From Falciphora oryzae (lineage: Eukaryota; Ascomycota; Sordariomycetes; Magnaporthales; Magnaporthaceae), in the NCBI GenBank assembly GCA_000733355.1, contig JNVV01000032.1, forward strand, positions 205,134 to 269,133: a stretch of 64,000 bases of DNA, in the 5' to 3' direction. Shown here one piece after another: positions 1 to 11,332 of the stretch. The translations under genes and the position numbers were made by a program. The notes under the pieces are model-generated. The model was not told where the DNA came from. It did not search any database and was given only the letters and a program-made list of their open reading frames with translations. How positions within the stretch are numbered: the stretch's first letter is position 1; each line of letters begins with the position of its first letter.

Positions 1-2471
1 ATCAGGACCATGCCCTTGTGGCCGATGTTGCCGATCAGGTGGCGGATGTGCAGCGCCGAGTGCGTGTCACCGGGGTCGGACAGGAGGATGCCGGCGACGA
101 AGATGGAGTCCTCGTGGCAGAGCGCCACCACCTCCCCCAGGTACTCGGGATCGAGGTTGAAGTGGCCCGAATCGAACATGGCGATGCAGGAGAAGGTCGG
201 CGCTCTCGTCATCGCGTTTATGTAGACGTCGACCGGCGTCTGTATCGCCTTGAAGACAGCGTCTTTGACGCTGGTGTCCGTGCCTAGAATCTTCTTCAGT
301 GATGCTGGCAGCCACTTGTCCTGGAACGGCTCCTGCTCCACAATGCGAGGCGAAACATTGACCGCAGGCAGGTCCTCGTACACCAGGCTTGCGAGTTCCA
401 GGGCACGCATAGGTATGAGCCACGAGGGGGGCAGGCGGCATTCAGCAGTCATGATGAGGAAGAACTCTCCGGTCCTGTCGGTAGAATCGCCTTCTAGCGT
501 TAAGTCCAGAGAGCGGACCCGAGACTCCAGGGAGTGTTCCAGGTTTTGAGTACTCCGCTATACTTGCGGAAAGTCTCTGTATCAGTGGTAATGTATGATG
601 GAAAGTCTCCACTCAGGACTGTTAGCTGGACTCAAGGGGAGGGGGAACTGACACCAAAGAAGCCCATGAGGTACGCAGGAACAATACCAGGGACAGGCCT
701 GGTTCGTAGCCATGATACGGCCACATCGGGCGCCTGTACTTCCTTAACGGCTGACCGGAATGCATTGTGGATGGCGCGTCTCCTCTCTTGGTATATGGCA
801 GTCCGCACCCACATATACATGTCGAAGCCGGCAGACGAGCGGCGTTGTTTCAGTCGCGTGAACTCCACCGAGATTTCTTCCTGGGATTGCGGCGGCAGTT
901 CGGAGAAAAGGTCAGGCGCGCCGGTCCAACTCGCTTGTGTCTTGCTGGCCACGCCGTCAGCTCCCGTCAGCTCCCAGTCCGTTGGAAGGGTCTCGATGTG
1001 CTCATTCTTCTTCCCTAACATCGCCCGCTTGGCTTGGAGGTAGTCACTGATTCGGTCGTTCCCGTAGGGATAGTAGACCCATCGCATGTGACCTAGACCC
1101 AAGGGCTCTGGATCACCAGGCACCCCGTGGCTGCCCTCTTGATTGGCGGCAACTGGCTTGACGGTTGCCCACCCAGTTATTTCGACTCCCTCCACTCGCC
1201 ATTTTCGGTATATGACGGCATCTCTGGCCTCAAGGCCAAGCTTCTCAGCGAATAGTCTGAGGTACGTGAGGGAAACATCCTCTTCTCCCTCCTCAAGAGC
1301 GCGCATAACCAGTGGATTGGATAGGTCAAAATATTGGACGAGGGGGGCCCCGCCCCGGCCCAAGAAGTTGCGGGCCCGCCTCATGCCGTACTGCAGGAGC
1401 AGGATGGCAGACTCCTCGGAGTCGGCGACTGCCGCGGCCGCAGCATCGCACAGTTTCATAAGCCAGGAGAGCTGGGGGCAGGAGTTCGATTCGACTGTCT
1501 TGCCTGCAGAGGAGTGCAGGATACGCCCCAGCTCTACAAACCAGGCCAGCGGTGGCTGCGGGCTCACGTACGACACGTCCCATATTGAAAGAATGATCCC
1601 CATCGCCACAAGCCAGAGCTCGGAAATGCGGAGGCGCTTATAGCCTTCGCCACGGCTGCGCACCGGCACTGGGGGCCGTAGTACTTGAGGTGAGACAAGG
1701 CCAGGGACTAGCGGGTACTATCGTCGGGCGACGACACGCGGTACTCGATGTTGAGGCTCAAGACGCCAGAGTCGGGAAAAGGGGGTCCTTGAGCGATACC
1801 TCGATCGCCCTCTCCTGGAACACGAGGGGGTTTGGGCAGAGGTGCCAAGAGGAGATGGCGTGAAGGATGGCGCGGTCTTGGGCGCTTTGCGGGTGGGCAA
1901 GCAGCAGCAGCTCCAGCACTTTCATCGTCCGGACCCAGACCGGACCGACATGATCCAGTGTTGACCCGCCATTGGAGGGAAACTGCAGCTTGATGTTGTC
2001 GATGATGAGGGCGAACTGTGTGTGCTGCAGCATCATGGACTGGTCGGCCCTGCGAAGCCAGGCGCGGGCGCTCGCGTCCCAGCGTGCGAGGCTGTCCCGG
2101 GTCACCTCAGCGTTCGCGGCGGCGACGGATAGAGGGTTGAGGATGCGGGAGCCTTCTTGCTGGGCCTTCTTGATGCGCTCCTTCTTCTCAAGCACCAGCC
2201 CCCACCAAATGGAGAAGGCATACTTTGCGTCCCAGGCGCGGGCGAGCAGGCAGGCGAGCAGGTGCACGGCGACGGCATCCTGGCTCGAGGTTGCGGCACC
2301 CCAGATGGAAGTACAGTCCGCGCCGACGAAGCCTCGAAACGGACCCTCGCGGTCAGTACCTCGGGGGCTGACGTCGGCGCATGAGAGTATATCGGACACG
2401 CGCGTTCCATATGCCTTGATCAGCTCAGGGGTTCGCTGAACTGATGTCAGTGTGCGATACTTGAGGAACAT
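1..2471 (-). CDS. Uncharacterised fungal protein, 3' end outside the window, possibly disrupted
   Basis: The ATG is at 2471. The first exon runs to about 1758 and encodes a helical region typical of a widespread fungal family of unknown function (motif LRRADQSMMLQHTQF). A second open stretch runs from about 1720 to 653 and contains RLFAEKLGLEARDAVIY. An intron at 558-652 (GTCAGT...TATAG, 95 nt) joins GFFG to RSTQNLEHS. The last exon runs off the window and carries TPVDVYINAMTRAPTF and GNIGHKGMVL. I recognise the family by its look but know no function for it. Between 1671 and 1787 the coding-like sequence passes through all three frames and contains a TAG at 1708-1710. Either two small indels and a nonsense codon break the gene, or an unusual 82-nt intron (GTATCG...GATAG) lies there. 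The homopolymers at the breaks also allow sequencing error. Family identity is fairly sure; integrity is not. Confidence 0.65.
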
Positions 2472-3478
2472 TTTCCAGTATCCTGTCCATCAATTTACGG
2501 CATGGGAATAGATGTGTTCGTGCCGACCGGGCAGGCTGCAAATGGCGAAAGCAGAAAGCCCTCTGGCCCATTATTGGCGAATAACAGGGCTCTTTGTGCA
2601 CTTCTGACGCCCTAACACGCCAGCGCGCGCCATCGGAGCGATCATCGCGCGCCTCTTGAGGTCACAAGAGGGTTCTCCTATCTTCGATCGGCCGCCATGC
2701 TAACTGGGACTTGGGTTTGGTTTGCCTAGAGGACCCTGGCTGCCTATTCTGAAGGGGCATAGGTGGTGGACATGTTATATCCTAGACGATAGGTAGGAAA
2801 CTAGGTACCTACCTAAGAAGACAAAAATCAGAATGTCAACAGTGTATGCATGACTATAAGATTGGGTATTTGGGTATATATGTCGAGGTACATATATTTA
2901 TGCGTGTTTATTTGCACTGATGTCGCGTTTGTTGACGGGCAATGGCGTCGTTGCCGGGGAAGGAGCTTCCTGCCGAGCTATGTGAAAGACTGAAGGCAGC
3001 CACCGCGGGGATCCCATGGAAGTGGTCTACAAATGTGCGGAAATAGGAGTTGGGGGAAAGCTCGAGCGCCTTGCTCCTGCTCCTTTTTTTTTTTTTTTTT
3101 TTTTGAGATCCACAATTGCTCGATAGGAACCGATATGGAAACATGGGTATACATGAAACCTATGTATAAAAACTCAGGGAATAAACGAATTAAAAAGAAA
3201 AAGAGGTAACAGGGGCGCCAATTATAAACAGTTACCTCCCTAGGTACCTAGGCATTCTAACCAACGCGGTCGTTTTTTTTTTTTTTTGACAGTAGGAGGT
3301 GCCAGCTTTTGCATCATTGACGATCTTGGAGCCCCTGAAGCCTACCTTGTCGGATGCGGCTCGCTGACGTCAAGGGCCCTGTTTCAGCTCACAAAAAAAA
3401 TTCTCCACAGCACGGGGCTCGGAGGCAGGGGCGACTGGACGCGGGCACCCGACACGCTCCGCAATTGATGCTTCCACG
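2472..3478. other. Intergenic region with A/T tracts and a 14-bp palindrome
   Basis: No convincing gene. It holds a T21 run at 3084-3104, a T15 run at 3273-3287, and a perfect palindrome CCTAGGTACCTAGG at 3239-3252, with a related CTAGGTACCT at 2801. It serves as the shared upstream region of the first gene (minus strand) and the LETM1-like gene (plus strand). Confidence 0.6.
3239..3252. repeat. 14-bp perfect palindrome
   Basis: CCTAGGTACCTAGG equals its own reverse complement. Partial versions occur at 2801, 31981, 32763 and 36439, all intergenic. Confidence 0.85.
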
Positions 3479-3562
3479 ATGGCTGCCACTTGGCTTCAAC
3501 TCTCCTCCTCCTCGATCCGGTTCCCAGAACCGAGCACGTGCCGCTCGACACAACCGCAATGA
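3479..3562 (+). promoter_or_regulatory. Upstream ORF overlapping the LETM1-like start codon
   Basis: A 27-codon reading frame starts with ATG at 3479 and ends with TGA at 3560-3562. Its stop overlaps the predicted main ATG (3559-3561) as ATGA. Seen directly. A role in re-initiation or translational control is inference. Confidence 0.45.
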
Positions 3563-4860
3563 GGCAGCCAACAGCCTCGCCGGCCTTGCGCGCGGCCCTC
3601 CAGCTCGGCCTGGGGAGCTGCCGCAATGGCTCCCTCCTGGGCGCGGCGGCAATCCCGAGGCGCCGGGTTCTCGGCCTCGCTACCCGAGCCGGACACAGCA
3701 GCAGGAGTAGCAGCAATCCCACGGCCCAAGAGCCGTCATCGCCGCCTTCACCACCACTACGGCCGCCCTCACCATCGCCCTCCCAACTGTCACTAGCAGC
3801 AATAGCCGAGGCGGTGAACCCGCCCGCCTCGACGCGCCCGCCCCCGCTCGACCTGCCCGAGCCGGACCCGAAGGCGGCCGCCATGAAGCGCGTCTTCGGC
3901 GTCGGCAAGGCCTACCTCACCTTCTACAAGAACGGCCTGCGCGCCATAATCACAAACTACCGCCTGCGCTCCGCCGTCGGCCGGGACTCCGGAGGCGGAG
4001 CAACAGTAGCAACGACACCCACGCCGCCGCGCCGAGGGTCCCGCGCCGCGCTGCAGCTGGCGGCCCGCATGCGCCACGACCTCAGCCGCGTGCCCGTCTT
4101 CCTGCTCATCTTCGCCGTCTTCGTCGAGCTGACCCCCTTCGTCGCCGTCCTGGTGCCCCGCCTCGTGCCCCTGACCTGCCGCATCCCCAAGCAGGAGCTG
4201 CTGCTGCTGCGCCAGGCCGAGGACCGCCGCCGCGCCTCCTTCAACGACCTGTCCGCCTTCCTCCTGCAACCCGACACCGCCGCCGCCGTCGTCGCGCCTA
4301 ATCCTCCTCCCTCAGCAGCAGGGACGGGAGACCACCAGAAAACAACAACAGCCACCCTCGCCGTCCCCGAGACCCAAAAGGCCCTCGACCTCGCCGACCG
4401 CCACATCGCCCGCAGCCTCGGCCTCGTCGCCCGCGCCTGGGACTCGATCGGCTGGATCCCCGCGCCCCTGGCCCGCGCCCGCGTGGCCGACCGCCTCGTC
4501 TTCCTGGCCGCAGACGACAGGCTGATGCTGGAGGCGGCAGCCGCGGGAGTCGCGGCCGAGGCCGTCAGCAAGGGCGGGCACGCCGGGCAGCAGGCCGTCG
4601 TCGACGCCGCGGTCGAGGCCCTGGTCAATGACGAGGTCCGCATCGCCTGCGCCGACCGCAGCATCGACGTCCGCGGCAGGTCCGTCGAGGAGCTGCGCTC
4701 GATGCTGGCCCACTGGCTGCGGCTCGTCGCCGATGCCGGCCAGTCGCCCTTTGGGACCATGAGGGAGCTGCTCCTGTCCAAGCCCGACTCGTGGCCCCGA
4801 AATGTCCCATCAAGCCGGAAGGAAAAGGCCGTGGTGCATATGCCAGTTGGTCAGATGTAA
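3559..4860 (+). CDS. LETM1-like mitochondrial inner-membrane protein
   Basis: A single exon of 433 codons. The N-terminus is rich in Arg, Ala and Ser and lacks acidic residues for about 60 residues, as expected for a mitochondrial presequence. A Pro/Ser-rich linker follows. Around residues 178-204 lies a hydrophobic segment (FLLIFAVFVELTPFVAVLVP) followed by RLVPLTC, matching the layout of the LETM1 ribosome-binding domain, where one membrane span precedes a matrix domain. LETM1/Mdm38 proteins act in mitochondrial K+/H+ homeostasis and bind mitoribosomes; that role is known for the family and inferred here. The C-terminal half is helical (SVEELRSMLAHWLRL). An upstream in-frame extension would need a TTG start at 3490, so the first in-frame ATG was chosen. 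It is shorter and more divergent than Mdm38, so it may be a fungal LETM1-RBD paralogue. Confidence 0.75.
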   Translation: MRQPTASPALRAALQLGLGSCRNGSLLGAAAIPRRRVLGLATRAGHSSRSSSNPTAQEPSSPPSPPLRPPSPSPSQLSLAAIAEAVNPPASTRPPPLDLPEPDPKAAAMKRVFGVGKAYLTFYKNGLRAIITNYRLRSAVGRDSGGGATVATTPTPPRRGSRAALQLAARMRHDLSRVPVFLLIFAVFVELTPFVAVLVPRLVPLTCRIPKQELLLLRQAEDRRRASFNDLSAFLLQPDTAAAVVAPNPPPSAAGTGDHQKTTTATLAVPETQKALDLADRHIARSLGLVARAWDSIGWIPAPLARARVADRLVFLAADDRLMLEAAAAGVAAEAVSKGGHAGQQAVVDAAVEALVNDEVRIACADRSIDVRGRSVEELRSMLAHWLRLVADAGQSPFGTMRELLLSKPDSWPRNVPSSRKEKAVVHMPVGQM

Positions 4861-5456
4861 ATTCCTCAACTGTACTAGTATGAAAATATATACAAACCGC
4901 GGGCCTGTTCAAAACACCGCTCGATGGTCCCCAGTCTCCTCGGGCCTCGAGAATGAAGAAAAGTAATTCTAGGACATGACCCAGACGTTTAGTATTACCC
5001 AGTGCCGCGAGAAAACGCCGAGGAGATGAGCGTGGAGGTGTGTGGTTTGCGGCGAGTCTTGTGATGGCCCCAGATATACCCCCTTTTTTTTTCCCGAATG
5101 TTTTCTTGGTAGCTTCTTCCATGCGCGTTCGGATCTCCCGTTCTCTGGTGGGCGAATGATCTCAACAAACACCGCTGTTCAAACACGAATGGTACACACG
5201 AGGAGAGAAGGGAAGAGCCGAGATGATATGTAGACTTCAACCGCTAGAGGGGATGATTATATGTACAGATAGTGGAGGAATAGTATTCACAGTGTTCGTC
5301 GAATTCTCTACGACGAGGAAATAATATTGGCGCGAAAAAGAAAGGGGGATGAGAAAAAATGTTGAGCTCAGAGATGAGACGATAAATAGGGTGTGTCGCA
5401 ACAACGTGTCGATCTCTCTCAAAGCAACGACGGGTGAACTTCACAGGGATTCCACG
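4861..5456. other. Intergenic region between convergent genes
   Basis: Lies between the 3' ends of the LETM1-like and Nab3-like genes, so it should hold both 3' UTRs and polyadenylation sites. AT-rich patches occur around 5080-5100 and 5235-5400. No gene seen. Confidence 0.6.
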
Positions 5457-8226
5457 TCACTGTCTGAACCGAGCAAGTTGCGCCATAATGCTTTGCACTT
5501 GTTGGCTGGGGTCGGCGCCGTGCTGGTGCGCAGTGGGAGGCATGGACCCCGGAGCGGTGGCAGCGGGGTAGCCAGGGACGCCATAGGGGGCCGAGACTGC
5601 TCCCGCGGATGGAGGTGCACTGGAGTTCTTGAGGTTGCTGAGAATCGCGTTGATATCAAAGGGCTGCGGTGCAGCACCGCCCATAGCGGGATGGGCGGCC
5701 GGAGGCGGCGCTGCCGAGGCCGGGACAGGAGCGTGCGCGGGAGCACCATATGCCACCGGCGCCATGACGCCTGGCTGTGGCTGCTGGCCTTGCAGAGACA
5801 TGATTACTTTCTGCACCAGCGCCGGGTCGACACCCGGAATGAGAGGAGCTGAGGCCTGGGCATTCATGGCATATCCGGGGTAGTTTGGTTGCGGGTAGGC
5901 TTGCGGATATCCGGCCGCGGCCTGGGGTGCAGGGTAGGCCGCAGGCTGCGGCTGGTGAAGGGCGGGCGGCTGATTACGCATCTTGGCCTGCAGCACAAGC
6001 TCGACCGCTACGTTGAGGTCGAGATCCCGGTACTCGTTGAAGTTGACCTGCATGGTGCCTGGAGTGCGGTTGAATATCTGTACAGCAACCTTGCCGACAC
6101 TCTGCGCGTGCAAGTCCAGCTTAACGACTGCATGGGCCCCGTCGACGATTTGGCGCTGTACAATGCTTTCAAGGAAACGAGGGTCGACGAACATAACATC
6201 GGTCCTGAGGTCCCGGTCCGAGAATCCTTTCTGGACGTACTGGACGAAATCTTTGTGAACGTCCTGCAGGAGGAGGATCTGCGCGTCAGGGACGCCGCCT
6301 TGTGGCGCCTGCGCACTTTGTCCACCGTAACCGCCATACCCACGGCTGTCATCATGCGTCCGCGTGGGGCTGCGCTGGCGGTAGTCGTCAGGTCTCGAAT
6401 AAGGCCTAGGTGACCGGGACCGTGACCTGCCCCTCTCATCGTGCCGTCCGCGGCTGTGATCGTCACCAAATCGATCTCCACTTCGACGGCCATGCTGGTC
6501 GTAGCTGGGACGGTATCCATCCGAGTGACGGCCGCCGTCGCGTACGCTGTCGCGGCCATCGTAGGCATCGCCTTTGCGCCCGCCCCTCTTGTTGCGATCG
6601 TTGTTACGATCAGGGGAACGCTCGCGCTCCTTGCCGCTCTTCTTCTGTGTTTTGGAAACTTCCAGGTCTTTGGTTGATGTTAGCGTGAAGACCGTAGTGC
6701 AGAGATGCAGGCCGCGTGACATACTTATTTTGCGGCCGCGGACGTCGATGCCCTGGAGGTGCCTGATAGCCTCGGCGGCTTCAGCGGCAGTGTGGTACTG
6801 GACAAATCCGTACGCGGGCTTCAGCGATATCTGTGCTAAGCGACCATATTTGTGGAACATGCTGAACACCTCCTTTTTCGAGACTCGCTCTTGGGATAAG
6901 TTGCCTGGCGAGCATTGTTGTCAGCCAACGGGTATGCACTCGGGATGTAGTCAAAGCCATAATGATACACAAGTAGTTGAAGACCAAATCATGGTGACAG
7001 GAATCGGCAGGGCTCCATGTCCTGCAGGGGTGGCGAGGCCTACCAACGAAAATACGGGAGCCATCGGGGAACTTCTCCCACTTCGCTTCCGCTGTGTAGC
7101 GTCGCTCGTCAGCGAGGAACACGTCATACGTCTGCGGGCCAGCGTTGCGCGCGTTATGGCGGGAGCCAGACTGGGCCTTGGGCCCGGATGGAGCTCCGCG
7201 AGTGGCGGCTGGGCCGGACGGAGGTAGTGCGTTGCCATTCTTGGCTCCGCGAGAACCCTTGTTTACGCCCCCGGACCCCTTCTTCCCCGCCTGCGTCTGA
7301 TGCGCGAGGGCCGCAGGGCCAGTCGGCGGGGCCCCATTGGCAGGGAACGAAAAAGGGTTAGGGTCGCCTGGTTTGTCGATGGCCGGAGGCGACATGCCCG
7401 CGGACAGCGACGGTGCGTTGGGCGGGGCTAGCCCTGTCGTCGATGCATCATTTGCACCGGCTGTCTGGACAGCGACAGCGGGCGGTGAGCCTGGTTCCAG
7501 TTGCATCTGGCCAGCGGGGTCGGACGCAGAGGAGTCGGGCGACAATGAAGCCGCGGGCACGGACGGAGAGGCGGCGTTGATGTCATTCACCAGCTCCTGG
7601 ATATCAAGCGCGAGATTGGCATCATTCCCAGCGAAGCTACTGTCCTCATAGTGAGGCTTGGGCGGTTCGGAGGATTCATTGCTCAAAGCAGGCTGGGACG
7701 AGAGCTGAGCTGGGTCTTTTGGCGGCTGGGGCTGCTGCGCCGGTCCAGCGCCATCGGCAGGCTGCGTGGTGTTCACTACCACAGCGTCGGGCTGGGCCAC
7801 AGCAGGCCCGGCAGGTTGTGCACCGGACAAGCTCGGCGGCGACGCTTCAGCAGAGCCTTCAGACGCTAGCGGAGAAGGGCTGGACTGGGCCTGATCCGGT
7901 GCAGGATCAGCTAGCTCGGGCTGTTTATGACTACTCCGCTCCAGAGACGGGGCCGATACGACGGGCTCGGCCTCGCCCTGTGGCAGCGACGCATCTTCTT
8001 CCTCGCGGATCGGAGAGTCGAAAGACTTGGCGTAGTCATCCACGGCGGCCGCCGACTCAGCAGGGCCGTCAGCAGCGGCCGGTGCACTCACGTTGGCTTG
8101 AGGATCAGTGCCGTCTTGGCTGTAGATATCGAGATCGTCATCATCAGAGAGACCGCCGTCCTCTGAGCTGTTACGCGCTTCGCGGACGACAACAGTGTCG
8201 CCCGGAGGATCCGAAGTGACAGCCAT
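5457..8226 (-). CDS. Nab3-like RNA-binding protein (RRM plus aaRS anticodon-domain-like fold)
   Basis: Exons 7044-8226, 6725-6904 and 5457-6667 give 857 residues. Residues 1-390 are acidic, Pro/Ser/Ala-rich and disordered. One RRM spans about 391-458, with RNP2 IFVGNL split by intron 1 (6905-7043) and RNP1 YGFVQY at 426-431. An Arg/Asp/Ser-rich linker with RSRSRSP follows. Next, at about 595-700, is a domain (DAQILLLQDVHKDFVQYVQK onward) resembling the class II tRNA-synthetase anticodon-binding fold found in fungal Nab3 and NCOA5 proteins. The tail is Pro/Gln/Ala-rich, ending in QLARFRQ. Nab3 works with Nrd1 in termination and surveillance of non-coding nuclear transcripts in yeast; the same role here is inferred. 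Intron 2 (6668-6724, GTATGT, branch GCTAAC) is 57 nt and has no in-frame stop. The start at 8226 was chosen over an upstream ATG at 8358 because the acidic N-terminus starts here. Confidence 0.8.
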
Positions 8227-9260
8227 GCCGGATTTAGTCAAGGTGCCGAGAAGACAAGGAGTCCTGGCAGCTGCAGAGCAGGTAAGATATCGAAAAGCTG
8301 GGCAGACAGGCCGGCAACGCTTTTTGTGGAGGAGTTGGGTGAGGGGAACGAATGGCAATCTCGAGGAGATGTTTGGCTCAGACAGTAAATGGCACTGATA
8401 TCAAGAGCCGCACAGCGATTCGATTTAGTGTAGGGCCGGGCGCCTGGCGACGTGACAATGGCCTCAACTCAGTCGGCTGCGGGGTTCAGCTGCCAAGGGA
8501 AGGTGGATTCCCACCGAGGCAGGAAGGCAGCCAGGCAGGTACGTGGGGAGCGCGGCAGCGCTGGGATACGACGACAGTCAAATCAATTGTGACCAGAAGC
8601 CCGAGCGAACGGGCAGTCCGGAGCGGGCGTGATGATGGTGGCGAGCCGAGGGACAGACAGGCGAGATGTGTGCTGTGATGGACTGTGGCTGCAGGCGAGT
8701 CGTGACAGGGCATTCAGCTCGCACTCAAACGCGAACGCGCTGCAAGGTGATGAAATAGAGGCTGCGTCGGCTACGGTCGCCAGTAGAATCGGGCAGTGAT
8801 TTGGACAGAAAGCGCTTTAATTGAGGTCTGCAGATTCCGAGCCTACAAGAAAGCATCTGAGATGAACTGAATCGGGTGTGGAAGGAGGATCCGCTGATGG
8901 AGGGGAGTTGCTGAGTTCCGGCGAAGGAGAGGAAAGAGATGAGCGACGTCACGTCTCAATACGCGAGGGGATCATGTCTAAATTCGACCCCTCGTGGCTT
9001 CTTCAAGGAAGAAAAAAAAAGGAAAAGTTTGACCCGCCTCCCAAGGCAGGTGGCGGGGGAGGAATAGACTCGGCTAAGCTTCCAAATCCGGGCAAGCGCA
9101 GATCCAGCCAGGCGAGCTCTAGGCTTCAAACTGGATTACTCGTCGTGTGATTGCTCACGTGACCAACCACTCCGGCCTGCTAGCCATGGGAAGCAACCGG
9201 GATTGCCAAGCGGATTGCATCTCGCGTATCCATTGAAGAAAAATAAGCAAGAGGCACAAC
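8227..9260. other. Divergent promoter region, Nab3-like and mitochondrial release-factor-like genes
   Basis: About 1 kb between two divergent starts (8226 minus, 9261 plus). Moderately GC-rich, with no gene recognised. An A9 tract lies near 9011-9019. Confidence 0.6.
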
Positions 9261-10097
9261 ATGAGTCTGGTTTGGCCGACATCAATGTGGGCTTTATATC
9301 GTCGTGCAGTTGCCGTGGTCGGCAAGGCACCAAAGCTGACAGTCCTCGTCCTGGCACGGCCTGCCCCGATCCTAAGGCGGGCCACACCTGCACGGGCAAT
9401 CGCGTCAAAAGGAGGTGCAGGCTCCCGCCGGGGACTAGAACTGGATCCCGCTGTGTTGGAAGAAGCTAGGGCATGGAAGGCATCCGGGGCTATCACTGTT
9501 GCGGGGCTACCCAAAGGGGAGACGTCGTACTCCCGTTCGAGCGGCCCAGGAGGCCAGCACGCGAATAAGTCCGTACCCTTCGAGAATGGCTCCGCAGGAT
9601 CCCACCGACGTTGCCAGGCATAGATGGCTGACAAGACGAGAGGGCGCAGGACCGAGAGTAAGGCGATCACCTCGTGGCCACTGTACGTCCTGCTGCCGAA
9701 GTTGCCCAAGGCGCTGCATAGCGGAGTCCGGGGGTCCAGATACTACGTCAAAGGCTCGGACTCGATATCGATATCCTCGCAAGACGAGCGCAGCCGCGAC
9801 ATGAACACGGCCACAAATCGGCAAAAGCTGTGGCAGGAGATACAGCGCATCTACACGGAGACGGTCCCGGGCGGGACGGACGAGGCGACCAAGGAAAAAT
9901 ACAGGAAGCTGTGAGTATTTGTTTCGCCTTGGTTGTGAGCTGAAGCACGACACATGTGCACAGGATGGCTTGAGATCCATAATACCAGCCGTGCTGACGT
10001 GAGGGTCAGAAAAATTCGCGCCAACGACGGGAGGATAAAAGCCAAGAAGCAACAGTCGGCCAAGAAGGCCTCCAGAAGAGGTGGTTCCAGCGAATAA
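9261..10097 (+). CDS. Mitochondrial GGQ-type peptidyl-tRNA hydrolase (ICT1/Pth4-like)
   Basis: Exons 9261-9568, 9650-9910 and 10010-10097 encode 218 residues. The first about 50 residues are Arg/Ala-rich without acidic residues, fitting a mitochondrial presequence. The core begins near residue 84 with LPKGETSYSRSSGPGGQHAN; GGQ at 97-99 is the catalytic tripeptide of class I release factors. After the first intron comes LHSGVRGSRYYVKGSDSISI, the typical second strand of this domain, and the protein ends in a Lys/Arg-rich tail (KIRANDGRIKAKKQQSAKK), which in ICT1-type proteins enters the empty mRNA channel. There is no codon-recognition domain, so it belongs to the codon-independent rescue class. 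It should free peptides from stalled mitochondrial ribosomes. Intron 1 (9569-9649) has branch GCTGAC and intron 2 (9911-10009) has donor GTGAGT. Confidence 0.88.
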
Positions 10098-11332
10098 TGC
10101 CGGCTTCTAATTCGAGCCGTTAAGCGCGTGAACTTTCACTTCCTGCCTTCCAGCTCGTTGCGCTGCGCATACAAAAATCAATTGATGTTGTATGCACATA
10201 CAAAATGCCCGGAAACTTTTTTTTCCTTTTCAGTTGCAACGTTGGGGCGGTGGTCTTTACCACCCTACCGGTAACCGCCATTCCGAACCTAGAATCATCC
10301 ATGTGAAAGCAGCAGGACGTGCCAGAAGACGGCCATACTGCCGTTAGCGGAGGCCGCGGCTTCTGGACCGCCAGTGGCTCATTGCGGAAGAGAGCGGAAG
10401 CCAACCAGTGCCAACTCAAGAAACATGGACCCAAATGAGGGCCGTCGGCTACCCGACGGGCTTAGGTAACTGCCGGCAGCCGTCTGGTTGGTTGCATGCG
10501 GACGTCAACTGCTGTTGGTGGCGATGGCGAGGGCCGAGCGAGGACGATGCTGTTTTTCGGGCGACAGCACATCTCCAGGCTGCCCCATGGATGTCAGCTG
10601 AGCTTGCGCCGGTGGGGATCCCATCAGCGAGGACCCTGACAGGGCTAGGCCTGCCACGGCGATCGGCTTAGCTGCTATCTTTGGCACTGGGCGGGGTGCG
10701 GTGCGCTGATCGTCGGCTTGCACCTCTCCCCCTCCCCTTGACCAGAGGAACCCAATTTCCATCCCGACCAAGCATCTCCCGCCGTCCTGGATTTGCGCCG
10801 TCGCAGTCGCTCCCGACAAACGCCCATAAAGTAGCAGTAGTCTGGCCCTGGCTATCTTCACAGGCCCAGCCCAGCTCGTCGTTTTTTTGTTAGCGCCAGC
10901 AGCGATACCGTCCTGTGCTCCTTTTTGTCTCCACCGGATCCCAGCCGGCCTTGGACGAAAACGACCCCTCTTCGCTAGCGCCCAGCTTCTCCAGCATCGC
11001 GAAGAACGGTCGCCGCCTCCACCTCGAGCCCAATCGACCGCTCCTTTCAGGCTGGTCAGACCGAGCAATCTCGATAAATATCTACACACCGACCTGCCAA
11101 CTTCCTCCCTGCCTCCGCACACCGCTCAATCAGACGGCAAGAGCCGCGCCAGTGGTCGTTGTCGCCTGCCCCCGCGGCTTTGCTCCTTGCTTTGCTTCCG
11201 GCTGGTTTTTGGATTTCGCTTGCTTTCTACGCGGGCTTGCTTCCGCCTCCATCGCCCGTCGACCTGGTCTCCGCGCGCTCGGCTCTCGAGCGGGGCCTTT
11301 GCCTTTCTCCTTCCATCCCATAGCGCCTCACC
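10098..11332. other. Promoter and long pyrimidine-rich leader of the kinase gene
   Basis: A 1.2-kb gap upstream of the kinase. From about 10720 to 11330 the plus strand is C/T-rich, usual for promoters and 5' UTRs of strongly expressed fungal genes. The 205-codon minus-strand frame at 10505-11122 has Arg/Gly-rich composition and no recognisable domain, so I treat it as noise. Confidence 0.55.

Noticed and set aside
2908..3144. A 78-codon minus-strand frame with a poly-Lys run
   Set aside because: The Lys run is just the T21 homopolymer translated; no other protein signal.
3490..3558. N-terminal extension of the LETM1-like protein
   Set aside because: Needs a TTG start; the in-frame ATG at 3559 already gives a mitochondrial-type presequence.
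7340..7360. Telomere-like GGGTTAGGG
   Set aside because: Single copy inside the Nab3-like coding exon (Pro/Asn codons on the minus strand).
10505..11122. A 205-codon minus-strand frame upstream of the kinase
   Set aside because: Biased Arg/Gly/Ala composition, no domain, and it lies opposite the kinase leader.
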